From contig NZ_QEIG01000019.1 in NCBI RefSeq assembly GCF_014324365.1, positions 1 to 64,000 on the forward strand: 64,000 bases of DNA, in the 5' to 3' direction. The notes beneath the pieces were generated by a model. That model saw only the letters and a program-made list of their open reading frames with translations. It was not told the DNA's origin and made no database searches. Source of the DNA: Algoriphagus sp. AK58. Its GTDB lineage: Bacteria > Bacteroidota > Bacteroidia > Cytophagales > Cyclobacteriaceae. Position 1 is the stretch's first letter, and each line of letters starts with the position of its first letter. The translations under genes and the position numbers were made by a program. Positions 1 through 9,800 of this stretch are shown here, piece by piece.

Positions 1-655
1 TCCGAAATCAGCACCATTCATTCTTGACGGGATATCGTGTCCCTCTTGCTGGCATCGAATTCTGGAATCCCATTGAGATCCTACGCCAGCGCTTTTTATG
101 GTTGTCACTTTTTGACCTAGGCTTGCACCCTGGGCTATTCAAGGTTGGACTCCTTCAGAGTCCGGTTTATTGGATTTCAACTCATCAAACATGGGTCTTC
201 CGTCTCCGGTCATCGGTCATAGGTCTTCTTTTTAAATCCGAAATCCCAAATCCGAAATCAGCACCATTCATTCTTGACGAGATATCGTGTCCCTCTTGCT
301 GGCATCGAATTCTGGAATCCCATTGAGATCCTACGCCAGCGCTTTTTATGGTTGTCACTTTTTGTCCCAAGATTGCACATTGGGCTATTCAAGGTTGGAC
401 TCCTTCTGAGTCCAGTTTATTGGATATCAAGTCATCATACATGGGGCTTCCGTCTCCGGTCATTGGTCTTCTTTTTAAATCCGAAATCCCAAATCCGAAA
501 TCAGCACCATTCATTCTTGACGGGATATCGTGTCCCTCTTGCTGGCATCGAATTCTGGAATCCCATTGAGATCCTACGCCAGCGCTTTTTATGGTTGTCA
601 CTTTTTGTCCCAAGATTGCACATTGGGCTATTCAAGGTTGGACTCCTTCTGAGTC
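1..655. repeat. Tandem array of about 2.6 copies of a 243-250 bp unit
   Basis: Copies start at 1, 251 and 494, each with the phrase TCCGAAATCAGCACCATTC; the third breaks off near 655. The copies are nearly identical apart from a few substitutions and a short deletion. Each unit ends in a pyrimidine-rich stretch of CTTCCGTCTCCGGTC type that also occurs elsewhere in the window. Open frames run through on both strands, but they only echo the repeat and show no protein family, so I treat the array as non-coding. The array may continue left of the window. Confidence 0.9.
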
Positions 656-672
656 GGTTTTGATCTTGAACC

Positions 673-693
673 AAAAAAAGCCTTGGCTTTTTT
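673..693. terminator. Bidirectional hairpin terminator candidate
   Basis: A run of A, then GCC, a short loop and GGC, then a run of T form a symmetrical A/T-flanked hairpin. It lies about 220 bp past the stop of the leftward aldo/keto reductase and next to the end of the tandem array. It could end transcription from either side. Confidence 0.5.
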
Positions 694-828
694 CCTCTGT
701 TGCCTTGAAAAGGGTTGAAATGGCATCCAGTTTTGAAGTTGAGTAAGATGTCAATTTTATCTTTTCTCAAATCCTTTGTGAAACTTTGCGGTTAAAAGAA
801 TTCCGTCTTTCCTCATCTGTTATCCCAC

Positions 829-900
829 TTCCGTCTTCGGTCTCCGGTCTTCCGTCTTTCATCATTGGTCATCCCACACCTGTGGTGAGCGGAGTCGAAC
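829..900. repeat. Dispersed intergenic repeats (GACCGAAG type and TTCGACTCCGCTCA type)
   Basis: 829-860 is a degenerate string of CTTCGGTCTCCGGTCTTCCG type; related strings are at 198-229, 6745-6776 and 27745-27777. On the minus strand 868-900 reads GGTTCGACTCCGCTCACCAC followed by AGGTGTGGGATGACC; a relative is at 58754-58812. Both are repeat families, not genes. Confidence 0.6.
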
Positions 901-909
901 CATCGGACT

Positions 910-1842
910 TTAAATATTATTTTCCTCCTTCCCCTCAAACCACATCCTGTTTTTGACGGGTTCGACGAGGGTGAGGATCTTGTCCAAGAGCTCATCAGGA
1001 ATTTCTAGTTTGACTGCCTCGAGGTTTTGCTGCACTACGTTTACTTCGCACATGCCCACAATGGTGGTAGCGATCATGGGATGATCCATGGCAAATCGCA
1101 GCGCCACCTGACTCAGCGACAATCCATAGCTTTTGCAAAGCTCCAACAGAATCGGTTGCATGGCCTTGACCTCGGCCGGTGAGCGATGCCAAGGAGGAAG
1201 GGAAGCGTCCGACAGGATGCGCTGCATCAGCGGGGCAGCATTCATCAGGCCGAAACCCATTTCCTGGGAAAGAGGCACAAGTTCCTCGTTGATCTCGTCC
1301 TCAAGCAGGTTGTAATGCGCCCAGGAAAGCACGGTGTCAGGATTGGTCTCACGGGCGATTTGGGCTAAATAGCGGACAGGAAGTCCCGTAATGCCCCAAA
1401 ACCGCGCCTTTCCGGATTGAACCACTTCCTGAATCGCCGGTACGGCCTCCTCGAGGATGATTCGTTTGTCCACAAACTCGATGTCGTGAAGTTGAAATAG
1501 GTCTAGGTAGTCGGTTTTCAGCCGAGTTAGGGATTCGTCGATGCTTTGGAGGATTCTTTTTCGGGAAAAGTCAAAGTCCTGCAAATCGTACCGACCGCAT
1601 TTGCTGGCCAAAACAATGTCTTTCCGCTTTCCTTCCAGGGCTTTTCCGAGCCGGCTTTCTGCCAAAGTCAGTCCATAAAAAGGAGACACATCGAAGAAAT
1701 TGACCCCGTGATCGAGTGCGAGGTGAACGGCCGAGATGGCTTCCTTTTCATCCACAGGGTCAAAGACATTGCCCATAGGAGAGGCACCAAAACCAAGAAT
1801 GGATACGTCGAGACCGGTTTTGCCTAAAGTGCGGTACTGCAT
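910..1842 (-). CDS. Aldo/keto reductase (L-galactose/L-fucose dehydrogenase-like)
   Basis: A 310-residue NAD(P)H-dependent oxidoreductase of the aldo/keto reductase superfamily, cytoplasmic. The four catalytic positions are visible: D51 and Y56 in DVSPFYG, K81 in ASKCG, and H119 in FQLHD. The N-terminal MQYRTLGKTGLDVS and the AESRLGKAL phrase are typical of the family branch that includes plant L-galactose dehydrogenase; the sugar specificity is an inference. The frame stays open 32 codons further upstream, but the family start is MQYRTLG, so I chose 1842. A near-match to the -7 box (TATCTTGG) lies at 1869-1876 on the minus strand. It stands alone, divergent from the START protein. Confidence 0.9.
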   Translation of the reverse strand: MQYRTLGKTGLDVSILGFGASPMGNVFDPVDEKEAISAVHLALDHGVNFFDVSPFYGLTLAESRLGKALEGKRKDIVLASKCGRYDLQDFDFSRKRILQSIDESLTRLKTDYLDLFQLHDIEFVDKRIILEEAVPAIQEVVQSGKARFWGITGLPVRYLAQIARETNPDTVLSWAHYNLLEDEINEELVPLSQEMGFGLMNAAPLMQRILSDASLPPWHRSPAEVKAMQPILLELCKSYGLSLSQVALRFAMDHPMIATTIVGMCEVNVVQQNLEAVKLEIPDELLDKILTLVEPVKNRMWFEGKEENNI

Positions 1843-2104
1843 AGGATTGAAAGAATAAGATTCCTTTTCCAAGATAGGGGAATTTTTAAATGAAGGAATC
1901 CTGTGGAAGGGATGGATTCCGAAAAAGGAAAATAACATCGATTGGGAGGCGCTGCTCTTGAGTGTTCTGGGGTACCTGAATCCCGATGGATCAGGCGGAA
2001 TACTTTTTGAAAATTTGGATCAAGGGACCATTGTTTTTTTTGAGGCTGTGCTGTTTTTTCTTTCTATTTTGGGGATTGGAATACCGCTTGAAACTACCTC
2101 TACT

Positions 2105-2716
2105 GTGGGATATACGTCTAAAATCGCGTTTTTAACCTTTTTTGCTTGGATAGTTGTCACTCAACAAAGGGATTGTGTCCTTCGAAAATCCGCTGATGGA
2201 ATCGAGGTCTACACCTGTAAGATGGAAGACTCCAAGATCAATTCCATTCAATCCAGCTTTACGGTTTCTGCCTCCTTGTCAGCGCTTTCGGAGGCATTGT
2301 TCGATTTGAATAACTTTCACAAGTGGCAGTATAAAATTGTCAACACCGAGATGCTGAAGAGGATTTCGAAAAACGAGTTTATCTACCGGGCCGAATTGGA
2401 AACCCCTTGGCCTGTTTCCAACCGGGATTTGATTCTTCATGTGAAGATGTCACCGACTTCAACTCCTCAGGAGTATCACTTCTCGGCTATTGGGAAGCCT
2501 GATTTTATCCCTCCCCGAGAGGGCTTTGTGCGCGTTCCGTTGAGTGAAGCCCATTGGTACATCAAGGTGGTGGACGCAAACAAGATCCAAATCAAGCACA
2601 GCATTTTGATTGACCCGGGAGGTTCTATCCCGGCTTGGTTGATGAATCTTTCGCTCGCGGAAGGGCCTTATGAGACCTTTAAAAATCTGCGAGCGTATTT
2701 GGGTTCAGCGAACTAA
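2105..2716 (+). CDS. START-domain lipid-binding-like protein
   Basis: About 203 residues. A short hydrophobic N-terminus (KIAFLTFFAWIVV) looks like a signal peptide or anchor and is followed by a START/SRPBCC domain over the rest of the protein. The ETPWPVSNRDLIL phrase is characteristic of START domains, which form a hydrophobic cavity for lipids or similar ligands. No ligand can be told from the sequence. The start is uncertain: the frame is open from a TTG at 1958, but that adds 49 residues before the signal-like segment, so I prefer the GTG at 2105. Single gene between the reductase and greB. Confidence 0.75.
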   Translation: MGYTSKIAFLTFFAWIVVTQQRDCVLRKSADGIEVYTCKMEDSKINSIQSSFTVSASLSALSEALFDLNNFHKWQYKIVNTEMLKRISKNEFIYRAELETPWPVSNRDLILHVKMSPTSTPQEYHFSAIGKPDFIPPREGFVRVPLSEAHWYIKVVDANKIQIKHSILIDPGGSIPAWLMNLSLAEGPYETFKNLRAYLGSAN

Positions 2717-2876
2717 GGATTTTCACCGCAAAGGGCACTAAGGTAATTAGAAGGGTCCAAAGTGGGATAATGGAAAAGTATTGTTACATGTCTATGCAAC
2801 CTTATGACTGCCTACAAGGAAGCAGAAGCAAACCCAGGGGATGTCAGATAGGAAGACTTTGATCTAAATGGAAATA

Positions 2877-2940
2877 GGGAAGAGTTGTAATCTTGAATGT
2901 CGAACATCGAACTTTGAACATCGAATGTCGAATCTCAAAT
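2877..2940. repeat. Low-complexity TCGAACATCGAA-type repeat
   Basis: The phrases GAATGTCGAACATCGAAC and GAACATCGAATGTCGAA follow each other, with small inverted repeats of ATGT..ACAT. A related CGAAGTTCGAAGTTCG string lies at 23850-23880. It sits in the 250-bp gap before greB. Confidence 0.5.
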
Positions 2941-2966
2941 GATGTCTAAAAACCTGAAGTGCTAAC

Positions 2967-3440
2967 ATGAAAACACTGTGGATTACTCCCGAAGGGTTGG
3001 AAAAGTTGAAGGCCGAATTGGACCACCTGTGGCGAGTCGAGCGTCCGGAGACCACGCAAAAAGTAGCTTGGGCGGCGAGCTTGGGGGATCGCTCAGAAAA
3101 TGCAGATTACACCTACAATAAAAAACGCCTTCGCGAAATCGACCGACGGGTCCATTACCTGCGAAAAATGCTGGATAATTTGAAGGTCATTCCCTATACC
3201 CCTTACCAGGAAGGGAAAGTGATGTTTGGCGCTTGGGTGGAGATCGAAAATGCCAAAAAGCAAAAGATCCGCTTCCGGATTGTAGGCGGAGAGGAGATTT
3301 TTGAGCGAAGGGATTACATCTCCATTGATTCACCCATGGCCCAAGCTCTGCTCAAAAAGGAAGTGGGTGATGAGGCAATAGTCCAAACGCCTACCATGCA
3401 GATGACGTGGCGAATCACCAAAATTGAGTATGAGAAATAA
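2967..3440 (+). CDS. greB: Transcription elongation factor GreB
   Basis: 157 residues, the usual GreA/GreB length. The N-terminal coiled coil contains WRVERPETTQKVAWAASLGD and RSENADYTYNKKRLREIDRR, phrases specific to GreB. The acidic pair at the coiled-coil tip, in the GDRSENADY region, is the part that enters the RNA polymerase secondary channel and promotes cleavage of backtracked transcripts. The C-terminal FKBP-like domain follows from about residue 80. The start is MKTLWITPEG, as in the family. Single gene. Confidence 0.95.
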   Translation: MKTLWITPEGLEKLKAELDHLWRVERPETTQKVAWAASLGDRSENADYTYNKKRLREIDRRVHYLRKMLDNLKVIPYTPYQEGKVMFGAWVEIENAKKQKIRFRIVGGEEIFERRDYISIDSPMAQALLKKEVGDEAIVQTPTMQMTWRITKIEYEK

Positions 3441-3602
3441 GGCGCGACCTTGGTGAACAGGAAGTAAAAAGGCGATTGTAAATTCCCAAGAAAGAAAATC
3501 GGAGTTTCAAAATCCTCTAAATCTGAGAGGAAAGACCCCCTGTGCTAAAGTAGGAGATTTTTTAGAGAAGGGGGCTGCCAGTAAAAAAAAAGTATCTGAA
3601 GG

Positions 3603-3618
3603 TCAGCTAGGTAGCTGA
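3603..3618. promoter_or_regulatory. 16-bp dyad upstream of the methyltransferase gene
   Basis: TCAGCTA-GG-TAGCTGA has perfect 7-bp arms. It lies about 70 bp before the methyltransferase start. The 2-bp spacer is too short for a good RNA hairpin, so a protein-binding site is the likelier reading. No regulator can be named. Confidence 0.3.
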
Positions 3619-3688
3619 TTACCGTCATCTCTTTTTTCAGGAATTCATTCGTAATTGGGATCTGTGCAAAACTTCAACTTAACGCATT

Positions 3689-4330
3689 ATGACACAGACC
3701 ACTGCACCCTTTGACCTGCATACCGATGAGTATGAGGCTTGGTTTGAAAATTATCCCGATGTCTTTCAATCGGAAGTGGAAGCCATACGCTCCCAAATGC
3801 AAGAACTGCCCGAAAATCTTCAGGGCATAGAGGTGGGGTTGGGGACAGGGCGGTTTGCTCTGGAGCTCGGCATCAAAGAGGGGATCGAGCCTTCGGAAAA
3901 CATGCGAAACCTAGCCTTGGAGAGGGGGATTGAAGTAATGGATGCCTGGGCAGAAAATCTCCCCTACAAAGATCTTCATTTCGACTTTGTTCTATTTGTG
4001 ACCATCTGCTACCTTGAGGATGTTCCCCGGGCGATGAAGGAAGCATATCGGGTTCTCAAATCCGGTGGTTCTGTAATCGTAGCCTTTATTGATAAAAATG
4101 GTATCGTGGGTAAGCAGTATGAAGCCAAGCGAAGCCGAAGTACGTTTTACCGACAGGCTCATTTTTATGGAGTGGAAGAGGTGCTGGCAATCCTGAAAAA
4201 TGCTGGATTTAAGCTGCCCGTCATCACCCAAACCATCTTCGGAGATTTGGATCAGATCAAGGAAGTTCAAATTGCCCGCCCCGGATACGGAGAAGGCTCT
4301 TTTGTGGTCATCCGTGCCAAGAAGGAATAG
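3689..4330 (+). CDS. Class I SAM-dependent methyltransferase
   Basis: 213 residues with a Methyltransf_11-like fold. Motif I is IEVGLGTGRFALELG (about residues 48-62), the SAM-binding loop. Motif II is the acidic region EVMDAWAENLPY. The post-motif YRVLKSGGSVIVAFIDKNG (about 122-140) is typical of ubiquinone/biotin-type small-molecule methyltransferases. The N-terminal PFDLHTDEYEAWFENYPDVFQSE resembles a widespread small family of unknown substrate. The acceptor cannot be told. It is a single gene, convergent with the phosphoesterase and separated from it by 36 bp. Confidence 0.85.
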   Translation: MTQTTAPFDLHTDEYEAWFENYPDVFQSEVEAIRSQMQELPENLQGIEVGLGTGRFALELGIKEGIEPSENMRNLALERGIEVMDAWAENLPYKDLHFDFVLFVTICYLEDVPRAMKEAYRVLKSGGSVIVAFIDKNGIVGKQYEAKRSRSTFYRQAHFYGVEEVLAILKNAGFKLPVITQTIFGDLDQIKEVQIARPGYGEGSFVVIRAKKE

Positions 4331-4366
4331 GGGCTGAGCAAAAATTTATCCTCGTTCAGGGGTAAT

Positions 4367-5170
4367 CTAAAGGTTGTGACCGTTTAGAATCATTCCTTCT
4401 TTGACGGTCTTGAGGTAGGTGATGGCTTTCCCGTCTTCTCCTACCTCACATACCCGGTAGGATGGAAATGGATTACCCCAGCTTCCCCCAAAATGCCCTG
4501 ACCAAAGGAAGGGTTTTTTCTTATAAATCATTTGCCCGTCCACATCGTGGTCATGTCCGTGGAAAGTAGCCTTGACATTCGGATAGGAAGTCACCAGATC
4601 CAGAAATGGCTTGCAGTCCACTCCGTGCCGGGTCCAGTCGTTTTGGGAAATATGTACGAAGACAAAGACCTGGGGTAGCTTCGCGTATTCGTCTAGGATC
4701 GTTTTGGTGAATTCCAGATCGGCGCAGAGGTATTCTCCTTTTTCATTGGAGCAGTCCAACAGAAGGATACCTGAGTCTTTGGCGATGAAGGAGAAGTTGG
4801 TGGGTTGGTGCATGACCTCCTGAAAAACCGCTTCACTAACCCGGTCGTGGTTGCCCCGAGTGGCATACCAAGGCATTTGCAACTGTTCGTAAACATTCAT
4901 CACCTGAGGTAGAAACTTGGGTTCGTCGTGGATAAGGTCTCCGTTGAACACGACAAAGTCCACGTCTTTTTCTCGGTGTATGGCTTCTATTAGGTTTCGA
5001 TGCGAGGTTTCAAAGTCCGTGTTGGGTTGACCCCAATGTCCGTCGGAAGCAGTGATGAATTTCAGTCGGGTGGCTTTTGGGAACTCCATTTTCCCATAGG
5101 AAATAAAAGGCATGGTCATGAGGGAAGTGCCAAGAAGGCCAAGTTTATGTAGAAATGGACGTCGGTTCAT
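4367..5170 (-). CDS. Exported calcineurin-like metallophosphoesterase
   Basis: 267 residues. The N-terminus MNRRPFLHKLGLLG is close to a twin-arginine (Tat) signal and is followed by a hydrophobic stretch, so export to the periplasm is likely. The metal-binding motifs of the calcineurin-like phosphoesterase fold appear in order: SDGHWG (D-x-H), NGDLIHDE (GD), RGNHD (GNHD), a His in VFVHIS, and FHGHDHD (GHxH). The layout resembles CpdA-type cyclic nucleotide or broad phosphodiesterases; the true substrate is unknown. Transcribed alone on the minus strand. Confidence 0.88.
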   Translation of the reverse strand: MNRRPFLHKLGLLGTSLMTMPFISYGKMEFPKATRLKFITASDGHWGQPNTDFETSHRNLIEAIHREKDVDFVVFNGDLIHDEPKFLPQVMNVYEQLQMPWYATRGNHDRVSEAVFQEVMHQPTNFSFIAKDSGILLLDCSNEKGEYLCADLEFTKTILDEYAKLPQVFVFVHISQNDWTRHGVDCKPFLDLVTSYPNVKATFHGHDHDVDGQMIYKKKPFLWSGHFGGSWGNPFPSYRVCEVGEDGKAITYLKTVKEGMILNGHNL

Positions 5171-5283
5171 CCTGTTAAATTAGGATTTTAGGATAAAAAA
5201 TCGAGGATTTCCCTGATGAATAAAATTGCCTGATGCCATACAGGCCTTTGTTCAACTTCATTTCAGACATTCAGGAATAGAAA

Positions 5284-5311
5284 ATCCCTTTCTGCTGTCG
5301 CAAAAAGGGAA
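5284..5311 (-). terminator. Rho-independent terminator of the coiled-coil protein gene
   Basis: Arms TCCCTTT and AAAGGGA enclose a 12-nt loop. Read on the minus strand, the stem is followed by TTTTC. It lies 25 bp past the stop of the gene that begins at 6540. Confidence 0.6.
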
Positions 5312-5334
5312 TGGAATTCCATTAAAACCTCAAA

Positions 5335-6540
5335 TCAATTTCTTTCAATGTACATCACCGCGGAGTCCTCAATGTATCGGGCGGGATTAAAGGAGGAATT
5401 AAACTTGTTTTTCAAAGAGTTGAGGGGATTGTTTAGGCTGTTGATTTTGGAGGTAAATTCTGCCGGGAATTTGGTGGCATCCGAATACATCGTGATGAGC
5501 TGTTGGTATTGCTCGATATTGGCCATCATTCTCATGGTCAGTTGGCCAAAGCGAAGCCTCAGAGATTGCACCTTGTACATGTAGGTTTCGACCTGTCCCA
5601 ACCATTTCCCTTTGCTGGAAGGATTTTTGTCCAACCCGGAAAGCTTGTCTGAGATGATTTTGCGGCATTCATTTTTGAATGCTTCCCTATCGCTGTCAAG
5701 TGTTGCTCTTAGGTATCGGCTTTGGTAGCGATCCATGCTGATACCGTAGTAGCTCATTTGCTCCTGAAGCAACTCGGTATTTTCCTTTTGTAGTTGCTCC
5801 AGTTCCTTATTGATCAGAGTCCATTCGTGGTCGATAATGGATTTTTGTTGTTCAAACTGGCTGGTCACATTGAGCAAAAGCAGCATTTGGGGAGTTTTAT
5901 CGTAAAGATCTTTTTCTCTTTTACCCATGGTCATCATGATGTTGTTGATGCCGGAAATTGCCGTATTGACCATAGTTCCATAGAGGGGCACGGCTGCGGA
6001 AGCCGAGCTGATCAGGTTGATCGAGGTGTTGAGTACATTGACCAAAGGATCTTCCTGGCCTTGCTTTTTGTACCACTTGTCATATTCAGACTTCCAAGAG
6101 GTAAACCCATTGTATTGTTGGATCTTTCCGATGTTTCCCAGTTGAGTGAAGAACGTCTGAGACGTCAAAAACAGATCTACAGGCTGTATGTCCCGCTGGA
6201 TGCTTAACAGTTCGGTAAATGCCAGCTGTCCATTCAGATTGATTTTGGTTTTTGGGGTTTCTTCCAAGATTCTCAGCCGATCATCCAAGGCGAGTTGGAG
6301 GGTTTCCAAGTCCTTGATTTTCTCCTTATCGGTGGCAGTTTTGGAGTCGGTAGCAGCCAACTTTTCGGTCAGTTTACTGATCAGTTCCTCATTCGTTTTC
6401 AGTTTGTCGTTAAGTTCCTTGAGTTGGGCATCCCGCTCGTTTTTAATCTGCTCATTGATGGTGTTTTCCTGGGTTTGGGCTAAAGTGTGGACGGAAAGAC
6501 CAAGGCTCAACAGAAGAAATACAGGAATCCTGAAGTTCAT
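5335..6540 (-). CDS. Secreted coiled-coil protein of unknown function
   Basis: 401 residues that I do not recognise as a named family. A clear signal peptide (MNFRIPVFLLLSLGLSVHTLAQ) is followed by a charged heptad-like coiled coil (about residues 25-95, rich in K/E/L). A globular middle follows with a small hydrophobic hairpin (NLISSASAAVPLYGTMVNTA, about 175-195), then further helical segments (EQLQKENTELLQEQMSYYG, and a C-terminal helix-rich region). No enzyme motif is visible. It probably works in the periplasm or at the outer membrane. A terminator follows directly, so it is monocistronic. Confidence 0.75.
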   Translation of the reverse strand: MNFRIPVFLLLSLGLSVHTLAQTQENTINEQIKNERDAQLKELNDKLKTNEELISKLTEKLAATDSKTATDKEKIKDLETLQLALDDRLRILEETPKTKINLNGQLAFTELLSIQRDIQPVDLFLTSQTFFTQLGNIGKIQQYNGFTSWKSEYDKWYKKQGQEDPLVNVLNTSINLISSASAAVPLYGTMVNTAISGINNIMMTMGKREKDLYDKTPQMLLLLNVTSQFEQQKSIIDHEWTLINKELEQLQKENTELLQEQMSYYGISMDRYQSRYLRATLDSDREAFKNECRKIISDKLSGLDKNPSSKGKWLGQVETYMYKVQSLRLRFGQLTMRMMANIEQYQQLITMYSDATKFPAEFTSKINSLNNPLNSLKNKFNSSFNPARYIEDSAVMYIERN

Positions 6541-6870
6541 AGGGAAGGAGGATTTTGTTTTTAATGTAAGATGAAAATTACAGTCCGATTCCTCCTCTAA
6601 TTCTGTACCAGTTCAAAAAGTTTAAATCCTGAGATAGAATTAAATGAAAAATCCCTTCCGGCTTTCAACCAGAAGGGATCCATAAATCTCAAATATGATT
6701 GTCCGCAATTATGCCAGTTGCCTTATTTTCTTTGTAAAGCTGGTTGGAAGACCGAAGACCGAAAACCGAAGCTTCCGGATTCTGATCCTTTTAGCGGTCA
6801 ATTAGCCGTATTTTTGTTGATACTGGTAAGAAAGCGGATATACATAATCTCAAATTTCAAATAAGAAATC
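6541..6870. other. 330-bp intergenic region with terminator and GACCGAAG repeat
   Basis: No gene. It holds the purL terminator hairpin (6651-6679) and a degenerate repeat at 6745-6776 (GGAAGACCGAAGACCGAAAA, then CCGAAGCTTCC) whose ends are themselves complementary (GGAAG/CTTCC). Confidence 0.6.
6645..6679 (-). terminator. Rho-independent terminator downstream of purL
   Basis: Arms ATCCCTTC and GAAGGGAT are perfectly complementary, and GG/CC extends the stem after one mismatch. On the minus strand the stem runs into TTTTTCATTT. It lies about 190 bp past the purL stop. Confidence 0.65.
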
Positions 6871-9800
6871 TCAAATCTTGTTTTCAACCCACTTTCTCGC
6901 ATTCACAAACGCCTCCAGCCAAGGAGTGAAGTCGTCGTTTCGTTCACTAGGGTAATGGGCCCAGTTCCACGGCTTTAGGCTTCGCTCGATGTGTGGCATG
7001 ATAGCCAGGTGACGCCCGTCCACGGAAGCAATACCCGCTGTCGCAAAGTCAGAGCCGTTGGGATTTCCTGGGTAGGCGGCGTAGCTGTACTTCATGGCGA
7101 AGTGGTAGGCGTTTTCACCTTTTGGAAGGTAGAATTTGCCTTCTCCGTGCGCTACCCATACGCCCAATCGCTGTCCGCTGAGGCTGCCGAGCATCACGGA
7201 ATTGTTTTCCGGCACAGTCACATTCACAAAGCAGGACTCAAACTTATGACTTGCATTATGCAGCATTTTTGGTTTTTGATCGTGGTCAGGAGTCACGAGA
7301 CCGAGCTCGATCATCAGCTGGCAACCGTTGCACACTCCGAGTGATAGGGTATCCGGTCTTGCATAGAAGTTGTCGAGCGCCTGCTTAGCTTTCGGGTTGT
7401 ATAGGAAGGCACCCGCCCATCCTTTGGCCGAACCCAAGACGTCGGAGTTGGAGAAGCCACCCACAAAGACGATCATCTGCACATCGCTGAGGTCTTCTCT
7501 ACCGGAGATCAGGTCGGTCATGTGCACGTCCTTCACCTCAAATCCCGCCAGCCACAGCGCATAGGCCATTTCACGGTCACCATTCACCCCTTTTTCACGG
7601 ATGATGGCTGCCTTGGCTTTACCTTTGGTCGTTCTGAAAGGATCTACGCCAAGGGTTTCAAATTTACCTTTCCATCCGGGAGCAAAGTCATAGCTCAGGG
7701 CCTGTTTTTTATAATTGTCAAATCGGTCTTTGGCGAGCTTTTCTCCACTTTGCTTTCGGTCCAGGAGGTAAGAGGACTTAAACCATAAGTCTCTCAACTC
7801 GGCAACGTCCAAGCTCTGAGATTCCAGATTTACTTTTCCATCCAGGGTCACTTCCGCTAATTCTACAAAGTCGATTTCTGCCTTGGAAAGCAGATCTTCC
7901 ACTACGTGATCATTGGTAACCTGAATGAGGATCCCCGGATTCTCTGCAAAAAGTGCCTTCACCAGGTCAGATTCGCCCAAACGGGATTCTTTCACAGCAA
8001 GCCCAACATTCTGGCTTGGGAAGCACATTTCCAGCAAAGCCGTGATGATGCCACCGGAAGAAATATCGTGACCTGACAAGATCATACCGCTTCCAATCAG
8101 AAGTTGAACAGTCTCAAAAGCTCTTTTGAAATAATCAGAATCGGCTACGGTTGGGGTTTCTTTTCCGACCTTATTAAGGATCTGATATAATGATGAACCC
8201 GCCAGTTTTGCGGAATCCTGGGAGAAATCAAGGTATAATACTTTGGTTCCTGCCTTTGGGAGAAGTGCGGCTTTGACCGTTTTGGTAATGTCAGCGCATT
8301 CGCCCACCGTGGAGATAATCACTGTACCAGGAGAGTACACCACTTTTCCGTCAGGGTATTTCTGAGTCATGGATAGGGAATCCTTTCCGGTAGGAATATT
8401 TACTCCCAGCTCAATGGCAAAGTCCGAAACAGCTTTCACTGCGCGGTAAAGTCGGTCGTTTTCTCCTTTGTTTTTGGCAGGCCACATCCAGTTGGCAGAG
8501 AGGGAAACGCCTTTCAGTCCATCCTGAACCGGTGCAAACACCAAATTGGTCAATGCCTCTGCTATCGCTAATCGGCTGCCTGCCTCCGGATTGGCCAAGG
8601 CCGCTACCGGAGCATGTCCGATGGAGGTAGCGATGCCTTTGTTTCCGGTAAAGTCCAGGGCCATCACGGCCACGTCATTCAATGGAAGTTGGATTTCGCC
8701 CACGGTCTGCTGAGTAGCTACTCTTCCGGTTACGGAGCGGTCCACTTTGTTAGTCAACCAATCTTTACAGGCAACCGCCTCGAGCTGAAGGACTTCTTTG
8801 ATGTATTCTGCCAGTTTTCCGGCTTGATAGTCAGCCTCGGCAAAAGTGGAACCCTGTCCGCTTTGATCTTCCAACACGGTCTTGGGTGAGGAACCAAACA
8901 TATAGGCCAGGTCCCAATCTACCGGTTTTTCCCCAGTCTTTTGATTTTCAAAGGTGAAGTGCATGTCTCCCGTCGTCTCGCCCACCACGTAGAAGGGCGC
9001 ACGCTCACGCTCGGAGAGTTGCTTGAGGGTATCGATATTTTCTTTTCCAACCACCAATCCCATACGCTCCTGAGATTCATTTCCGATGATTTCTTTGGCA
9101 GAAAGGGTTGGGTCACCTACCGGAAGTTGGTCGATGTGGATGGTGCCACCGGTACTTTCCACGAGTTCCGAAAGACAGTTCAAATGTCCTCCTGCTCCGT
9201 GGTCATGGATGGAGATGATCGGGTTGTTTTCGCTTTCGGCCATGGCGCGGATCACGTTGGACACGCGCTTTTGCATTTCCGGATTGGAGCGCTGGATGGC
9301 GTTGAGCTCGATGGCGTTGGAGAGTTCTCCGGTATTCAATGAAGAAACTGCTGAACCGCCCATCCCGATGCGGTAGTTGTCACCACCCATGATCACGATC
9401 TGGTCGCCGGCCTTGGGTTCGCCTTTTTTGGTGTAGTTGGCATTGGTAAAGCCTATACCCCCTGCGAGCATGATTACCTTGTCGAAACCGTATTGCTTGT
9501 CGCCTTCTTCGTGCTCAAAGGTCAAAACGGAACCTGCGATCAGCGGCTGTCCAAACTTGTTTCCGAAGTCAGAAGCACCATTCGAAGCCTTGATCAGGAT
9601 GTCCATCGGGGTTTGATACAGCCAAGGACGCTCGGCTAGATTTTTTTCCCAGCTTCTTCCTTTTTCAGATCGGGAGTAGGAGGTCATGTATACCGCTGTA
9701 CCTGCTAATGGTATGGATGCGGTACCTCCCGCCAAGCGGTCTCGTATTTCTCCTCCCGAACCTGTCGCCGCACCGTTGAAGGGCTCGACTGTAGTCGGGA

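Larger units (their letters stand above)
656..909. other. Intergenic stretch with hairpin and dispersed repeat debris
   Basis: No gene is supported here. The stretch holds a hairpin at 673-693, a TTTGTGAAACTTTGCGGTT phrase near 775 that resembles common Bacteroidota intergenic repeats, and the two dispersed repeats at 829-900. Confidence 0.6.

Noticed and set aside
1-663. Open frames of 60-129 codons on both strands in the tandem repeat
   Set aside because: They repeat with the DNA unit, occur in several frames and both strands, and match no protein family pattern.
880-900. tRNA-like GGTTCGACTCC phrase on the minus strand
   Set aside because: The flanks cannot form a TpsiC stem or an acceptor stem, and the phrase belongs to a dispersed repeat also seen at 58.76 kb.
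3530-3600. CCCCC/GGGGG pairing before the methyltransferase as a riboswitch or attenuator
   Set aside because: The loop is over 30 nt, the pairing is only about five bases, and no known riboswitch core is visible.
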